A DNA stretch of 64,000 nt from NCBI RefSeq assembly GCF_000255115.2, contig NC_018068.1, forward strand, positions 1,893,977-1,957,976, given 5' to 3'. The translations under genes were made by a program, and so were the position numbers. The notes under the pieces are model-generated. The model was given only the letters and a program-made list of their open reading frames with translations. It did not search any database and had not been told where the DNA came from. The stretch comes from Desulfosporosinus acidiphilus SJ4. Lineage in GTDB: Bacteria > Bacillota > Desulfitobacteriia > Desulfitobacteriales > Desulfitobacteriaceae. Positions 17,326 to 25,915 of the stretch are shown piece after piece; position 1 is the first letter of the stretch, and every line of letters starts with the position of its first letter.

Positions 17326-18240
17326 TTGGTTTATGACTTAATTATTATCGGTGCAGGTCCTGCAGGCATAAGCGCCTCGATTTATGCTGTTAGTAGAGGA
17401 GTAAAAACATTAATCTTGGAAAAAAGGCAAGTAGGTGGAGTTATCCGACAAGTCTCAAACGTTACTCATTATTCTGGGATTATAGAAAATGAAACGGGTA
17501 AGACTTTTGCGACTAAAATATATAACCAAGCTTTAGACGCGGGAGTAGTTATTAAATTTGAGGAAGTAACTGCCGTAAATCTAGAAGCAGAGATCAAGGA
17601 GGTAGAAACTAAAAAGAGTACATACCAAACTAAAACAGTAATCATTGCCAACGGTACTACGCCAAGACATCTTGGAATACCGGGTGAACAAGAACTCATT
17701 GGAAAGGGGGTAGATTATTATTTGTCAGATGATTTAAGTAAATATAAGGGAAAGGAAATATTTGTAGTGGGCGGCTCCGATGGTGCTTTAAAAGAAGCAT
17801 TATTTTTGTCAAAGTTGGCCAAACAGGTTACTGTCATCCATTTTGAGGAAAAGTTAGGAGCTGTAGTGGAGTTCACATCAAAAGCGGAAAAAACTTCGAA
17901 CCTAAAGATTCGTCTTCATACCAGACTCACCAATATAAAAGGGAGTACAGGAATTGAAACATTGGAAATTACAGATGTAAATACTAATGAGACTGAAGTC
18001 ATGGAAGCTCCGAATAGTTTTGTATTTATCTATGCTGGGTCAACCCCTAATTCCGCAATGTATTCCTCGCTCGAAAATGAGAATGGATATATTATTGCAA
18101 ATGAGAAAATGCAAACTAAAATTCCTGGTGTCTATGCTGTGGGTGATATATGCAAAAAGGAGGTGAGACAAATTGCTACAGCCGTTTCCGATGGAGCAAT
18201 TGCGGGGATTCAGGCGGCAGCTTATCTGAGAGGAAGATAG
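17326..18240 (+). CDS. TrxB-like FAD/NAD(P) oxidoreductase lacking the CxxC
   Basis: 304 residues from TTG 17326 (AAGGAG 9 bases before); an ATG at 17305 would add 7 residues. It has IIIGAGPAGISASIYA (FAD site), IFVVGGSDGALKEALFL (NAD(P) site) and the closing VYAVGDI...AVSDGAIAGIQAAAYL of low-molecular-weight thioredoxin reductases. Where TrxB carries the redox CATC, this protein reads GVDYYLSDDL and has no cysteine pair. It therefore cannot reduce thioredoxin in the usual way. It may be a ferredoxin/flavodoxin reductase-like or other TrxB-fold enzyme. Single gene; no thioredoxin nearby. Confidence 0.8.
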   Translation: MVYDLIIIGAGPAGISASIYAVSRGVKTLILEKRQVGGVIRQVSNVTHYSGIIENETGKTFATKIYNQALDAGVVIKFEEVTAVNLEAEIKEVETKKSTYQTKTVIIANGTTPRHLGIPGEQELIGKGVDYYLSDDLSKYKGKEIFVVGGSDGALKEALFLSKLAKQVTVIHFEEKLGAVVEFTSKAEKTSNLKIRLHTRLTNIKGSTGIETLEITDVNTNETEVMEAPNSFVFIYAGSTPNSAMYSSLENENGYIIANEKMQTKIPGVYAVGDICKKEVRQIATAVSDGAIAGIQAAAYLRGR

Positions 18241-18329
18241 ATATTAAAGAATGCCCTCATTATTAGATGGCTACTATCTAGCCTCCGAACAAGATTTGAT
18301 AAAAGTGCATTACAAGGTGAATAAGAGAG

Positions 18330-18360
18330 AGCCCTCCAGATTTTGCTGAAGGGCTTTCAG
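18330..18360. terminator. terminator between convergent genes
   Basis: AGCCCT..CAG / CTG.AGGGCT around ATTTTG. It serves the TrxB-like gene and perhaps the gene opposite. Confidence 0.7.
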
Positions 18361-18381
18361 GAAATAGTCAAGGTTTATGCG

Positions 18382-19188
18382 TTAATCTAAGGAATTTTGG
18401 ATAGCATTTTCTTGAACTTGTGAAATTGCACCAGCGGATACGAGATTGTCAAGTATGGTTTTCAAATCTGATCCTGACTGCATACCAGTTGAAATGGCAT
18501 TCAGAATATCATCTTCTTGGGTTTGAGTAAGAGAACCTTCAGATACTAAGCTATTAAGGACGATTGAGAACCCATCTTGGTTGCCTTGATCAGGGGTTCC
18601 GTTTGGAGCAGCATCTTTGAGAGCTGTTTCAATAGAGGTTTCTTGGTCTTGAGTGATGGTACCGTCTGAGACTAAGCTATCCAAAGCCGTCGAGAAGCTG
18701 TTGTTGACGTTATGAGTACCCGAGGGTTTAAGAGAATTTAAAACAGAGGTTTCTTGGTCTTGGGTAATGGTGCCAGCTGAGACTAGATTGTCGAGAACAG
18801 ATTGAAATCCGTCATGGTGGTCACCTTGAGCCGGAGCAGCATCTTTGAGAGCTGTTTCAATAGAGGTTTCTTGGTCTTGAGTGATGGTACCACCTGAGAC
18901 TAAGCTATCCAAAGCCGTCGAGAAACCGTTGTCGCCGTTAGGAGCACCTGAGGGTTTAAGAGAATTTAAAACAGAGGTTTCTTGGTCTTGGGTAATGGTG
19001 CCAGCGGAAACTAAAGTATCGAGAACTGTTTTAGGGCCATTATGGTTATCTCTTTTGAAGTTATGCTGAACTTGAGTGGGTGTTGTTGAACTATTGAGGT
19101 TCGTTGTCGTTGCAAATGCTGTTGATGCACTTAGAAGTGTGATAAGAGAAATTGCACCTAAGGCTATCAAAGGTGTGACTTTTTTCAT
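18382..19188 (-). CDS. secreted protein with repeated LVSxGTITQDQE units
   Basis: 268 residues, AAGGGG before the ATG. A signal peptide (MKKVTPLIALGAISLITLLSASTAFA) precedes five or six units of the form TxLDxLVSxGTITQDQETSxxxxLK, separated by short polar linkers rich in N, G, P and D. Alternate units are near copies at DNA level, showing recent duplication. There is no anchor motif, so release or loose wall association is likely. No enzyme motif is seen. The role is unknown; repeat number probably varies between strains. Confidence 0.75.
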   Translation of the reverse strand: MKKVTPLIALGAISLITLLSASTAFATTTNLNSSTTPTQVQHNFKRDNHNGPKTVLDTLVSAGTITQDQETSVLNSLKPSGAPNGDNGFSTALDSLVSGGTITQDQETSIETALKDAAPAQGDHHDGFQSVLDNLVSAGTITQDQETSVLNSLKPSGTHNVNNSFSTALDSLVSDGTITQDQETSIETALKDAAPNGTPDQGNQDGFSIVLNSLVSEGSLTQTQEDDILNAISTGMQSGSDLKTILDNLVSAGAISQVQENAIQNSLD

Positions 19189-19926
19189 ATTAGATTGCCC
19201 CTTTCAATTTTTCATTCTGAGTAAGATAAGTGAATTAATGTCTTGTTCATGTACTTTTGAGTCGGTGAATTAAGTAGGAACCAATTATATTGATGTTATT
19301 GAATGATGATCTTCCCATCAACATCTCCTTTCGAATAAGATACTTGATTTTAACCACGATGTAATTCTACGAATGCTAGCTGAATTTAAACTGAGCTCAA
19401 ACTTAAAACTTTCTGAATCATAGCTGAGAGTTTTTCAGATTAATTTCTAACATTCCGGCATGACGGCAATGTAGAGAGTATTGGAACTAAGCATTTGATC
19501 GACGATGGAGGAACTTATAAAGATTAGTCCTCTTCGTCAAGAAAGAACTGCAGAATCCGGCTAAGGTTACGCTTTTGTAATCTTAGCCGGATTTTTTGGT
19601 ATCAACAATTCCAACGTCCAAAAACGTGAACCGTAAACAAGAGTTGCAAAGCGAACTTGAGTAATTCGCAGAGCAATGCCCCCTTTCTGCAAATAGGTTA
19701 TGTAAATTTCAAACCTTAAATTGTTTTGCTGACTAATTTTAAGACAATATCTTTCTATGCAGCCACTAGTAATCGCGCCTTTCTAAGCTCCAGGTGCGAT
19801 TGCATTCATAAGAAATTCATAACTAATTCACAGCAAAATCGAATTAATTCGCTATACTTTGTGCATAGAAGGCCAGAGTATTTAAGTTAAAAATTTTTTT
19901 AGCAAAAAGTTTGAGGAGGAATAAAG
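19189..19926. other. 738-base intergenic stretch with an orphan terminator
   Basis: No protein gene is credible. It holds the divergent promoters of the two secreted-protein genes, a strong terminator at 19554-19597 that follows no gene, the hairpin AATCGC/GCGATT near 19770-19800, and the 12-base palindrome CGAATTAATTCG near 19840. A small RNA ending at 19597 is possible. Confidence 0.5.
19554..19597 (+). terminator. strong orphan rho-independent terminator
   Basis: AATCCGGCTAAGGTTAC pairs with GTAATCTTAGCCGGATT (one G-U) around CTTTT, then TTTTT. A 17-bp stem and T-run with no reading frame upstream on the plus strand. Confidence 0.8.
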
Positions 19927-20922
19927 ATGAAAAGATCAAGGTGGATTATTGGACTATCAATTGCGGGTGTGATGGCACTTTCCGGTACGGCGTTCGCTCT
20001 TAACTCCGGGTCAGTTGTTACACAATCAGCTGCACAAAAACTTACTGCCCGTAATATATCAACTCAATCTCAAGGAACTGTTGCAAATAACGGTATAAAC
20101 ACGGTAAATAATAGTTCTCCTTCGACGAATCAATCAACACAGCCTTTACTAATAGATACTACGAATAGTGGAATAACTCCAGGTTCCAATGCACCCTTTG
20201 GGGGTTATGGCATGATGGGAGGTTACGGAGGTAATGGAACCGGCGGGGGTTATGGCATGATGGGAGGTTACGGAGGTAATGGAATCGGCGGGGGCTATGG
20301 TATGATGGGAGGTTACGGAGGTAATGGAGCCGGTAGGGGCTATGGTATGATGGGAGGCTACGGAGCTAACGGAACCGGTGGAGGTTATGGCATGATGGGT
20401 GGGGGATATAATGCTCAAAGCTTAGGCATTAACCTTACTAACGGTGAAGTCAGCACCTCAGATCAAGCCGTAGCAATTGCTAAAGCGTACACCCAAAAAG
20501 TTGACCAGAATGTTGTCGCTGACGAACTCCATGAATTCTCCAATGGGTACGAAGCGGAGTTTAAGGATGCTAAAACTGGGGCTAAAGCTTATGAGATCAT
20601 GATTTATAAAAATGGCGGACAAATTATAGCTGAAATGGGTCCCAATATTATGTGGAATAGTAAATATGGACCTATGAATTGGGGTAACGCTGGGTCCATG
20701 ACGGTGAGTGAAGAACAGGCTGTAAAAAATGCTCAAGATTTTGTAAGCCGAATGGGTCAAGAATATTCGATCGAAAAACCTGAAACAGCTCCTGGTTATT
20801 ACGAATTCATGGTTCAAAAAGATGGTAAGGATTATGCAGAGCTCGACGTTAATGGATATAGCGGCCAGGTTTGGTATGAAAACTGGCACGGCCCCATCTT
20901 GAATACTATTGAAGTGAAGTAG
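19927..20922 (+). CDS. secreted GYGMMGG-repeat protein with PepSY-like tail
   Basis: 331 residues; GAGGAGG before ATG. Signal peptide MKRSRWIIGLSIAGVMALSGTAFA, then an Asn/Ser/Thr-rich linker, then four full and one partial copies of a 15-residue unit GGYGMMGGYGGNGTG (residues about 92-160). After that two PepSY-like modules: SDQAVAIAKAYTQKV...YEAEFKDAKTGAKAYEIMIYKNGGQI and EEQAVKNAQDFVSRMG...YYEFMVQKDGKDYAELDVNGYSGQVWYE. PepSY modules often modulate proteases or bind membrane partners. Methionine-rich glycine repeats suggest metal (copper-like) binding, which is speculation. Exported, no anchor. Confidence 0.75.
   Translation: MKRSRWIIGLSIAGVMALSGTAFALNSGSVVTQSAAQKLTARNISTQSQGTVANNGINTVNNSSPSTNQSTQPLLIDTTNSGITPGSNAPFGGYGMMGGYGGNGTGGGYGMMGGYGGNGIGGGYGMMGGYGGNGAGRGYGMMGGYGANGTGGGYGMMGGGYNAQSLGINLTNGEVSTSDQAVAIAKAYTQKVDQNVVADELHEFSNGYEAEFKDAKTGAKAYEIMIYKNGGQIIAEMGPNIMWNSKYGPMNWGNAGSMTVSEEQAVKNAQDFVSRMGQEYSIEKPETAPGYYEFMVQKDGKDYAELDVNGYSGQVWYENWHGPILNTIEVK
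20200..20403 (+). repeat. 45-base tandem repeat in coding DNA
   Basis: Four full 45-base units start at 20200, 20245, 20290 and 20335, with a partial fifth to about 20403. They encode GGYGMMGGYGGNGxG with few changes. In-frame slippage would alter protein length. Confidence 0.9.
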
Positions 20923-21290
20923 TATTGAGAGAAGTTAATAAAAGATTAGTTCAAAGAAACAAGCAGTATAGTTTCAGGTAAGCGGGGCTGTTTAAAAACT
21001 TAACTTGAAAAACATAAAGTGGGTTTAGATAGCCATAGGCGTTGTCATTTCACTACTATAGTGGAGTGATAACGCCTTTCTTTAATGGTTAGGGAAGAAA
21101 AGTGACCTAGAAACTAAGACGAATAGGACAACTGATTGAGGGTAAACTCTATAAGTAATCTTTCTTTCAGTAACTAAATGAATTTCCTTCGCTAAAACTA
21201 TATGATTATTTCTTATATTTAATAGAAAAAGGTAAGGAAGCCCCTAATTTTGGGCTGATTCAATTGTCAAAGAAATGAGGCGTTTATAAA
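20923..21290 (+). other. intergenic stretch with a strong terminator
   Basis: No gene seen. The terminator at 21037-21083 (AGGCGTT...AACGCCT, about 19-bp arms with a few mismatches, then T-rich) ends the secreted-protein transcript. The remaining 200 bases carry the promoter of the next gene. Confidence 0.6.
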
Positions 21291-22064
21291 ATGAAATTGT
21301 TGTCTTCATTATTGATTGTTTTGGTTTTGGCGTTTATTGCATGGTTTGGGGTTGGAGTTCTTAAGCTTTATGCTTTATTTGGAATTGGTATACCCTACTT
21401 AGCTTTAATCATATTCTCAATTGGTTATATAAATCGTCTGTTAAAATTAGAACAAAATAATTCGGAAAATTCGCTGGGGACTAAAAATAAGACCAATCCA
21501 AAAATTTTAGATATACTATTCTTTCGCTCATTCTTCGGAAACATAAAAATGGCAACGCAGGAATTAAAAGAAGAATCGGGGGTTTCTAAATGGTTCTGGG
21601 CAGGTGTCTATATCTTTTTTGGGGCTCTTCTAATTATTCTAATACGGCATTTGCGGTTGTTTTTAAATCCGGTACCCTCGCTTGTTCAAGGCTTGGAAAA
21701 TGCAGATAGTTTTCTTTCCATCGGTTTTCCCCACAATGCGATTTATATTACGGACATCGTGTTTATGGTGGCTTTATTGGTTATCATAGTACGCAGTATT
21801 TATACTTCCTTTACGAAGAATAGCTCCGTCTCTTTCAGCTATGTCCCTTTATTTTTACTCCTCGGAAGTGTTTTGTCGGGAATCATGATGGTCTATTATT
21901 GGCGAGTAGACATAGTGAGTGTGAAAGAATTGGGCATGGGTCTAGTTACTTTCAGACCCTTTATCCCAATGAACGTCGGCAGTATTTTATTCATTCATAT
22001 ATTCCTTGTCAGCAGCCTCTTGGTTTATCTCGCAATGTCGTCGAGAAAACCAAGGTATCAATAG
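21291..22064 (+). CDS. DsrM/NarI-like membrane cytochrome subunit, orphan
   Basis: 257 residues. It opens with a hydrophobic segment and FGIGIPYLALIIFSIGYINRLLK, which resembles the N-terminus of DsrM, then has four more membrane segments of the NarI (nitrate reductase gamma) type. Histidines that could hold heme b stand at IRHLRLF, FPHNAI and FIHIFLV. DsrM and NarI pass electrons from menaquinol to a partner on the other side. No partner (DsrK, NarG/H, hdrD-like) lies near, and the protein is shorter than DsrM, so its electron acceptor is unknown. Confidence 0.7.
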   Translation: MKLLSSLLIVLVLAFIAWFGVGVLKLYALFGIGIPYLALIIFSIGYINRLLKLEQNNSENSLGTKNKTNPKILDILFFRSFFGNIKMATQELKEESGVSKWFWAGVYIFFGALLIILIRHLRLFLNPVPSLVQGLENADSFLSIGFPHNAIYITDIVFMVALLVIIVRSIYTSFTKNSSVSFSYVPLFLLLGSVLSGIMMVYYWRVDIVSVKELGMGLVTFRPFIPMNVGSILFIHIFLVSSLLVYLAMSSRKPRYQ

Positions 22065-22237
22065 TAACTATAAGATGAAACGAATATTGGTTGAGAAATT
22101 CCTTGAAAGATAGAGTGCAATGTAAAAAACATCGTCAGGGCGCACCGAATGTTCGAGTTTTTCGATATGAGGGAGAGGAGATAGTTTTATTTTTATCGGT
22201 TTGTGAAAAGGAGAACGCTTATCACAACGGCTGAAAG

Positions 22238-22365
22238 TCAGTTCTGAAATATGTCAATTGGCCAACTGTATGTTTCTCTTTAAATAATAGTTGAGAAGGA
22301 CTATACTGAATATATTGAATTATTAATAAATTAACAATGTATCATGATATTTCAGACAGAACTGA
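22238..22365. repeat. MITE-like element with TCAGTTCT terminal inverted repeats
   Basis: TCAGTTCTGAAATAT begins at 22238 and its near complement (ATATTTCAGACAGAACTGA) ends at 22365; the arms match over about 14 bases with a 4-base insertion on the right. The 128-base interval is AT-rich and codes nothing. It sits exactly where the N-terminal two-thirds of the downstream activator gene is missing. Confidence 0.45.
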
Positions 22366-22374
22366 TATCTTTTC

Positions 22375-22695
22375 ATGACCTATACCTGGCCCGGTAACGT
22401 GCGGGAAATGCAAAATGCCCTTGAGCGCGCAATTAATGTGGCTGAAGGCGATAAGATTATGTTCGATGATTTGCCCCTCTATTTACGGGAATCCTCTATG
22501 AAACCTAAAATAAAGGAGTTAAATTCTTTAGCAAAAGAACTTGCCGCTACTGAAAAAGAGGTGATTATCAGAACTCTTAAAGCAACACAGGGAAATAAAG
22601 TTAGGTCCTCAGAAATTTTGGGGATACATCGGACTAATTTATATCGCAAGATGGATAAATATGGATTGACCAATCTCTTGTTCACGGAAGAATAG
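22375..22695 (+). pseudogene. sigma-54-dependent activator, C-terminal remnant
   Basis: Starts at TYTWPGNVREMQNALERAINVAEGDKI, the last conserved box of the AAA+ domain, and ends with a Fis-type helix-turn-helix (KATQGNKVRSSEILGIHRTNLYRKMDKYG). The sensor domain, Walker A, GAFTGA loop and Walker B are gone, so it cannot activate sigma-54. Its position before a sigma-54 promoter and ketone-body genes marks it as the former local activator. It may still bind its upstream sites through the retained helix-turn-helix, which would make it a blocker rather than an activator (inference). Confidence 0.8.
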
Positions 22696-22703
22696 TAGAG
22701 ATT

Positions 22704-22719
22704 TTGCAACATGTAGCAA
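22704..22719. promoter_or_regulatory. upstream activator site 1 (TTGCAACA/TGTAGCAA)
   Basis: A 16-base near-palindrome just after the activator remnant, about 270 bases before the -24/-12 promoter. It shares GCAACA with sites before the sucC promoter at the window end. Confidence 0.5.
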
Positions 22720-22835
22720 TGCCACTCAGAGCGGATTTTTCTGATTAAATGTCGTGTTACCTAAAATATTTCTCAAAGAGTGTAGCGAAATTGCTGCATT
22801 CATAATTCCATACCAAGTATAACTTTTTCTAAAAC

Positions 22836-22854
22836 CAACACAGTTATAGTGTTG
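22836..22854. promoter_or_regulatory. upstream activator site 2 (CAACAC-N7-GTGTTG)
   Basis: Perfect 6-base arms around AGTTATA, about 140 bases before the -24/-12 promoter, a normal distance for an enhancer-type site. Confidence 0.5.
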
Positions 22855-22991
22855 CTTTTTTATTACCTATCAGGCAGAAAGTATAACTTTCGATTGTATA
22901 CCGCAAGAAGGGCAAATATGTATGAAGATAGTGTCTTCAAGCTTCACAAGATTTTCTACATAGCTTTTAAAGAATTTTATAGGAAATATAT

Positions 22992-23007
22992 TGGCATGCT
23001 TTTTGCT
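22992..23007 (+). promoter_or_regulatory. sigma-54 promoter before the 3-hydroxybutyrate locus
   Basis: TGGCAT-GCTTT-TTGCT, with GG and GC at correct spacing. The start would be near 23019, about 100 bases before the dehydrogenase ATG. Confidence 0.8.
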
Positions 23008-23120
23008 ATTTTGAATAGCAATATATCTTGAAAAGCAGCCAAAGAGGGGGCGAAATATTCAGTATATTCTAAAGCATTGGAATATAACTATAATTAGACA
23101 CTCGAAGGGAGTTGAAACTC

Positions 23121-23881
23121 ATGAATTTTTCCGTTGATTTGCAAGGTAAGACAGCTTTAGTTACAGGTGCAAAATCAGGTATTGGGTTCGGTATTGCCCA
23201 GGGTTTAAGTGAAGCCGGTGCAAAAGTAATCGTGAACGATCTTACTGAGGACGGTCTGATAGAAGTTGCCCAAAGTCTTAATGGCGATCTTCTTCCCGGA
23301 GATATCACCCATCCTGATTTCGTTCGAAAAGTAAAGTCAAAACACATCGACATTCTAGTTAATAATGCGGGTTTTCAGCATGTATCACCGTTAGAAGATT
23401 TTGATGAAAAGATTTTCCGCCGTCTGTTGGAGGTTATGTTAGTAGGCCCGTTTTTGCTGGCGCAGGCGGTGGGGTTCCAAGTATGAAATCCAGAGGATTC
23501 GGTCGGATTGTAAATATAGCCTCTGTACACGCAAAAATAGCTTCGGTCTACAAAGCCGGATATGTCTCTGCTAAACATGGCTTATTAGGGCTTACAAGAG
23601 TTCTCGCCTTGGAAACGGCTGGGTTTGGCATTACAGCAAATGCAATTTGCCCAGGTTATGTGGATACTCCTCTAGTACGAAAGCAGCTTCATAATTTGGC
23701 GGAAAACCATCATATGTCAGAAGAGCAAGTGCTCCAAGAAGTAATTCTCCGTCCCGTACCCCAGAAAAGATTATTAACTCCTCAAGAAATTGGCTATTTA
23801 GCCTTGTATCTATGCTCTGACGCTGCTGCTTCTATTACTGCCCAAGGATATACCATCGATGGGGGATGGAGCCAGGTCTAA
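23121..23881 (+). pseudogene. 3-hydroxybutyrate dehydrogenase (SDR), frameshifted
   Basis: AAGGGAG 9 bases before ATG 23121. The first frame has VTGAKSGIGFGIAQGL (NAD site) and ILVNNAGFQHVSPLEDF; the second has INIAS-type IVNIASVHAKIAS, the catalytic YxxxK in GYVSAKHG, and PQKRLLTPQEIGYLALYLCSDAAASITAQGYTIDGGW, a hallmark of this dehydrogenase. The frames meet at a GGGG run near 23470, where one extra G would explain the shift (AQAV-LPSMK in relatives). Everything else is intact, so this is a recent mutation or a sequencing error. It would interconvert 3-hydroxybutyrate and acetoacetate. Confidence 0.8.
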
Positions 23882-23900
23882 TGATAATGAGGTGAAAATA

Positions 23901-25853
23901 TTGAGTTTAAAGTTATGGGAGCCATCTCCAGAAAGCAAACAAGCAAAGAATATGACACGTTTCATTGAGACGATAAATAGTAAGTACCTTGTGCAGATCA
24001 CGTCGTATGAGGAACTGTACACTTGGTCCCTTGAAAACACTTCGTCCCTTTGGGCAGAACTATGGAAATTTGCCGAAATCAAAGCTTCCCAAAACTATGA
24101 TCATGTCGTTGAAAACTACGAACAGATGATGTCTGCTCGATGGTTTACTGGGGCGAAATTGAATTTTGCTGAAAATTTATTGCGTTTTCGTGATAACAAA
24201 ACAGCCTTAATTTTTAAGGGAGAAGGCCAAGAATCGGTTAGGATGACCTATGCCATGCTTTATGATCAAGTGGCCCGTCTGGCTAAATCGTTACGCTCTT
24301 TAGGTGTTACTCAAGGAGATCGGGTTGCGGGTTTTATGCCCAACATGCCCGAAACCGTGATAGCAATGCTCGCTACCACCAGTATTGGAGCTGTTTGGTC
24401 TTCCTGTTCACCTGATTTCGGAATTAAAGGTGTCGTGGATCGTTTTGGGCAAATCAAGCCGAAAGTCCTCTTTTCAGCCGATGGTTACTTTTACAATGGC
24501 AAAGCTTTTGACTCCTTGGAACGAATTCTTCAAATCTCCAGTGATCTATGTGACCTTGTAAAAGTAGTGATCGTTCCCAATATCGAAAAAGAACCTGATT
24601 TCCGTAAAATACCTAATGCAATATTGTATAATCATTTTCTTGCTGCGGATGAGAACTTGGAAATTGAATTTACTCAAGTTCCTTTTAACCACCCAACCTA
24701 TATCATGTATTCTTCCGGAACTACGGGTGTACCTAAATGCATTGTTCATGGGGCCGGCGGAACCCTGATTCAGCATTTAAAGGAGCTCATGCTGCACACG
24801 GATTTAAAACGGGAAGACACTATTTTGTACTTTACCACGTGTGGTTGGATGATGTGGAATTGGATGATTAGCTCCTTAGCAATTGGCGCCACTGTCGTAC
24901 TCTATGATGGTTCACCTTTCTATCCTGAGGCCGGAGCTCTTTGGCAGCTGATTCAAGATGAGAAAATAACAGTCTTTGGTACGAGCGCCAAATATTTATC
25001 TTCCGTTGAACAATGCGGCTTACACCCCGGAGAATCATACAATCTGATGTCTCTAAAAACCATTCTCTCAACCGGTTCCCCACTCTCCGAAAAAAGTTTT
25101 CAATTTGTTTATCAGCACATAAAGCAAGATATTTGTCTGTCGTCTATTTCCGGAGGAACCGACATTATTTCATGCTTTGCCCTCGGAAATCCCATCGGAG
25201 CCGTGTATGCCGGCGAAATCCAGTGCCGGGGTTTAGGTATGAAGGTGGAAAGTTATAACAGTCAAGGCCAATCGCTCTTAAAGGAAAAAGGTGAACTTGT
25301 TTGTACGGCGCCATTTCCATCGATGCCCATTTGTTTTTGGAATGATGCAGATCAAGCAAAGTATTACAAGGCATATTTTAATGTTTATCCAAATGTATGG
25401 CGCCACGGAGACTTTATAGAGATCACGGAGACCGGGGGGGTAATAATTTACGGTCGTTCGGATGCAACCTTAAATCCCGGCGGAGTGCGTATTGGAACTG
25501 CGGAAATTTATCGCCAAATAGAATCACTGCCTGAAGTGGCAGACTGCGTTGTGGTTGGTCAACATTGGAATAATGATATTAGGGTCATTTTATTTATTAA
25601 GCTATCCGAAGGCATTGAAGTGAATAATGAACTCGAAAACAAAATAAAAGCAACGATCAAACTGAACAGCACCCCACGACATGTGCCTTCGAAGATCATC
25701 GCTGTAAAAGATATTCCTTATACTCTCAATGGAAAGAAAGTAGAAATAGCTGTAGCCAACATCATTCACAATGAACCGGTACTGAATCTTGATGCCCTGG
25801 CTAACCCACAATCCTTAGAACTTTTTAAGGATTTGCCGGAACTTAAAGTATAA
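23901..25853 (+). CDS. aacS: acetoacetyl-CoA synthetase
   Basis: 650 residues from TTG 23901 with TGAGGTG 6 bases upstream; an upstream ATG at 23859 lies inside the dehydrogenase gene and is unlikely. It starts LWEPSPESKQAKNMTRFIETIN as in AacS, and has the AMP-binding YSSGTTGVPKCIVHGAGG, then GWMMWNWMISSL, SGGTDIISCF and the C-terminal GRSDATLNPGGVRIGTAEIY. It activates acetoacetate to acetoacetyl-CoA with ATP giving AMP and pyrophosphate. It lies in one transcript behind the sigma-54 promoter. Acetoacetate is also a product of the Kce lysine route encoded 4 kb away, so it may recover that product. Confidence 0.92.
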   Translation: MSLKLWEPSPESKQAKNMTRFIETINSKYLVQITSYEELYTWSLENTSSLWAELWKFAEIKASQNYDHVVENYEQMMSARWFTGAKLNFAENLLRFRDNKTALIFKGEGQESVRMTYAMLYDQVARLAKSLRSLGVTQGDRVAGFMPNMPETVIAMLATTSIGAVWSSCSPDFGIKGVVDRFGQIKPKVLFSADGYFYNGKAFDSLERILQISSDLCDLVKVVIVPNIEKEPDFRKIPNAILYNHFLAADENLEIEFTQVPFNHPTYIMYSSGTTGVPKCIVHGAGGTLIQHLKELMLHTDLKREDTILYFTTCGWMMWNWMISSLAIGATVVLYDGSPFYPEAGALWQLIQDEKITVFGTSAKYLSSVEQCGLHPGESYNLMSLKTILSTGSPLSEKSFQFVYQHIKQDICLSSISGGTDIISCFALGNPIGAVYAGEIQCRGLGMKVESYNSQGQSLLKEKGELVCTAPFPSMPICFWNDADQAKYYKAYFNVYPNVWRHGDFIEITETGGVIIYGRSDATLNPGGVRIGTAEIYRQIESLPEVADCVVVGQHWNNDIRVILFIKLSEGIEVNNELENKIKATIKLNSTPRHVPSKIIAVKDIPYTLNGKKVEIAVANIIHNEPVLNLDALANPQSLELFKDLPELKV

Positions 25854-25915
25854 ACTTAAAATTCAAACTCTAAAATGAAGCTTAAAATTACCTAAAAGTT
25901 ATAAACGACGTTAGA

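Noticed and set aside
20149-20418. 89-codon antisense frame rich in repeats
   Set aside because: It is the reverse reading of the GYGMMGG coding repeat.
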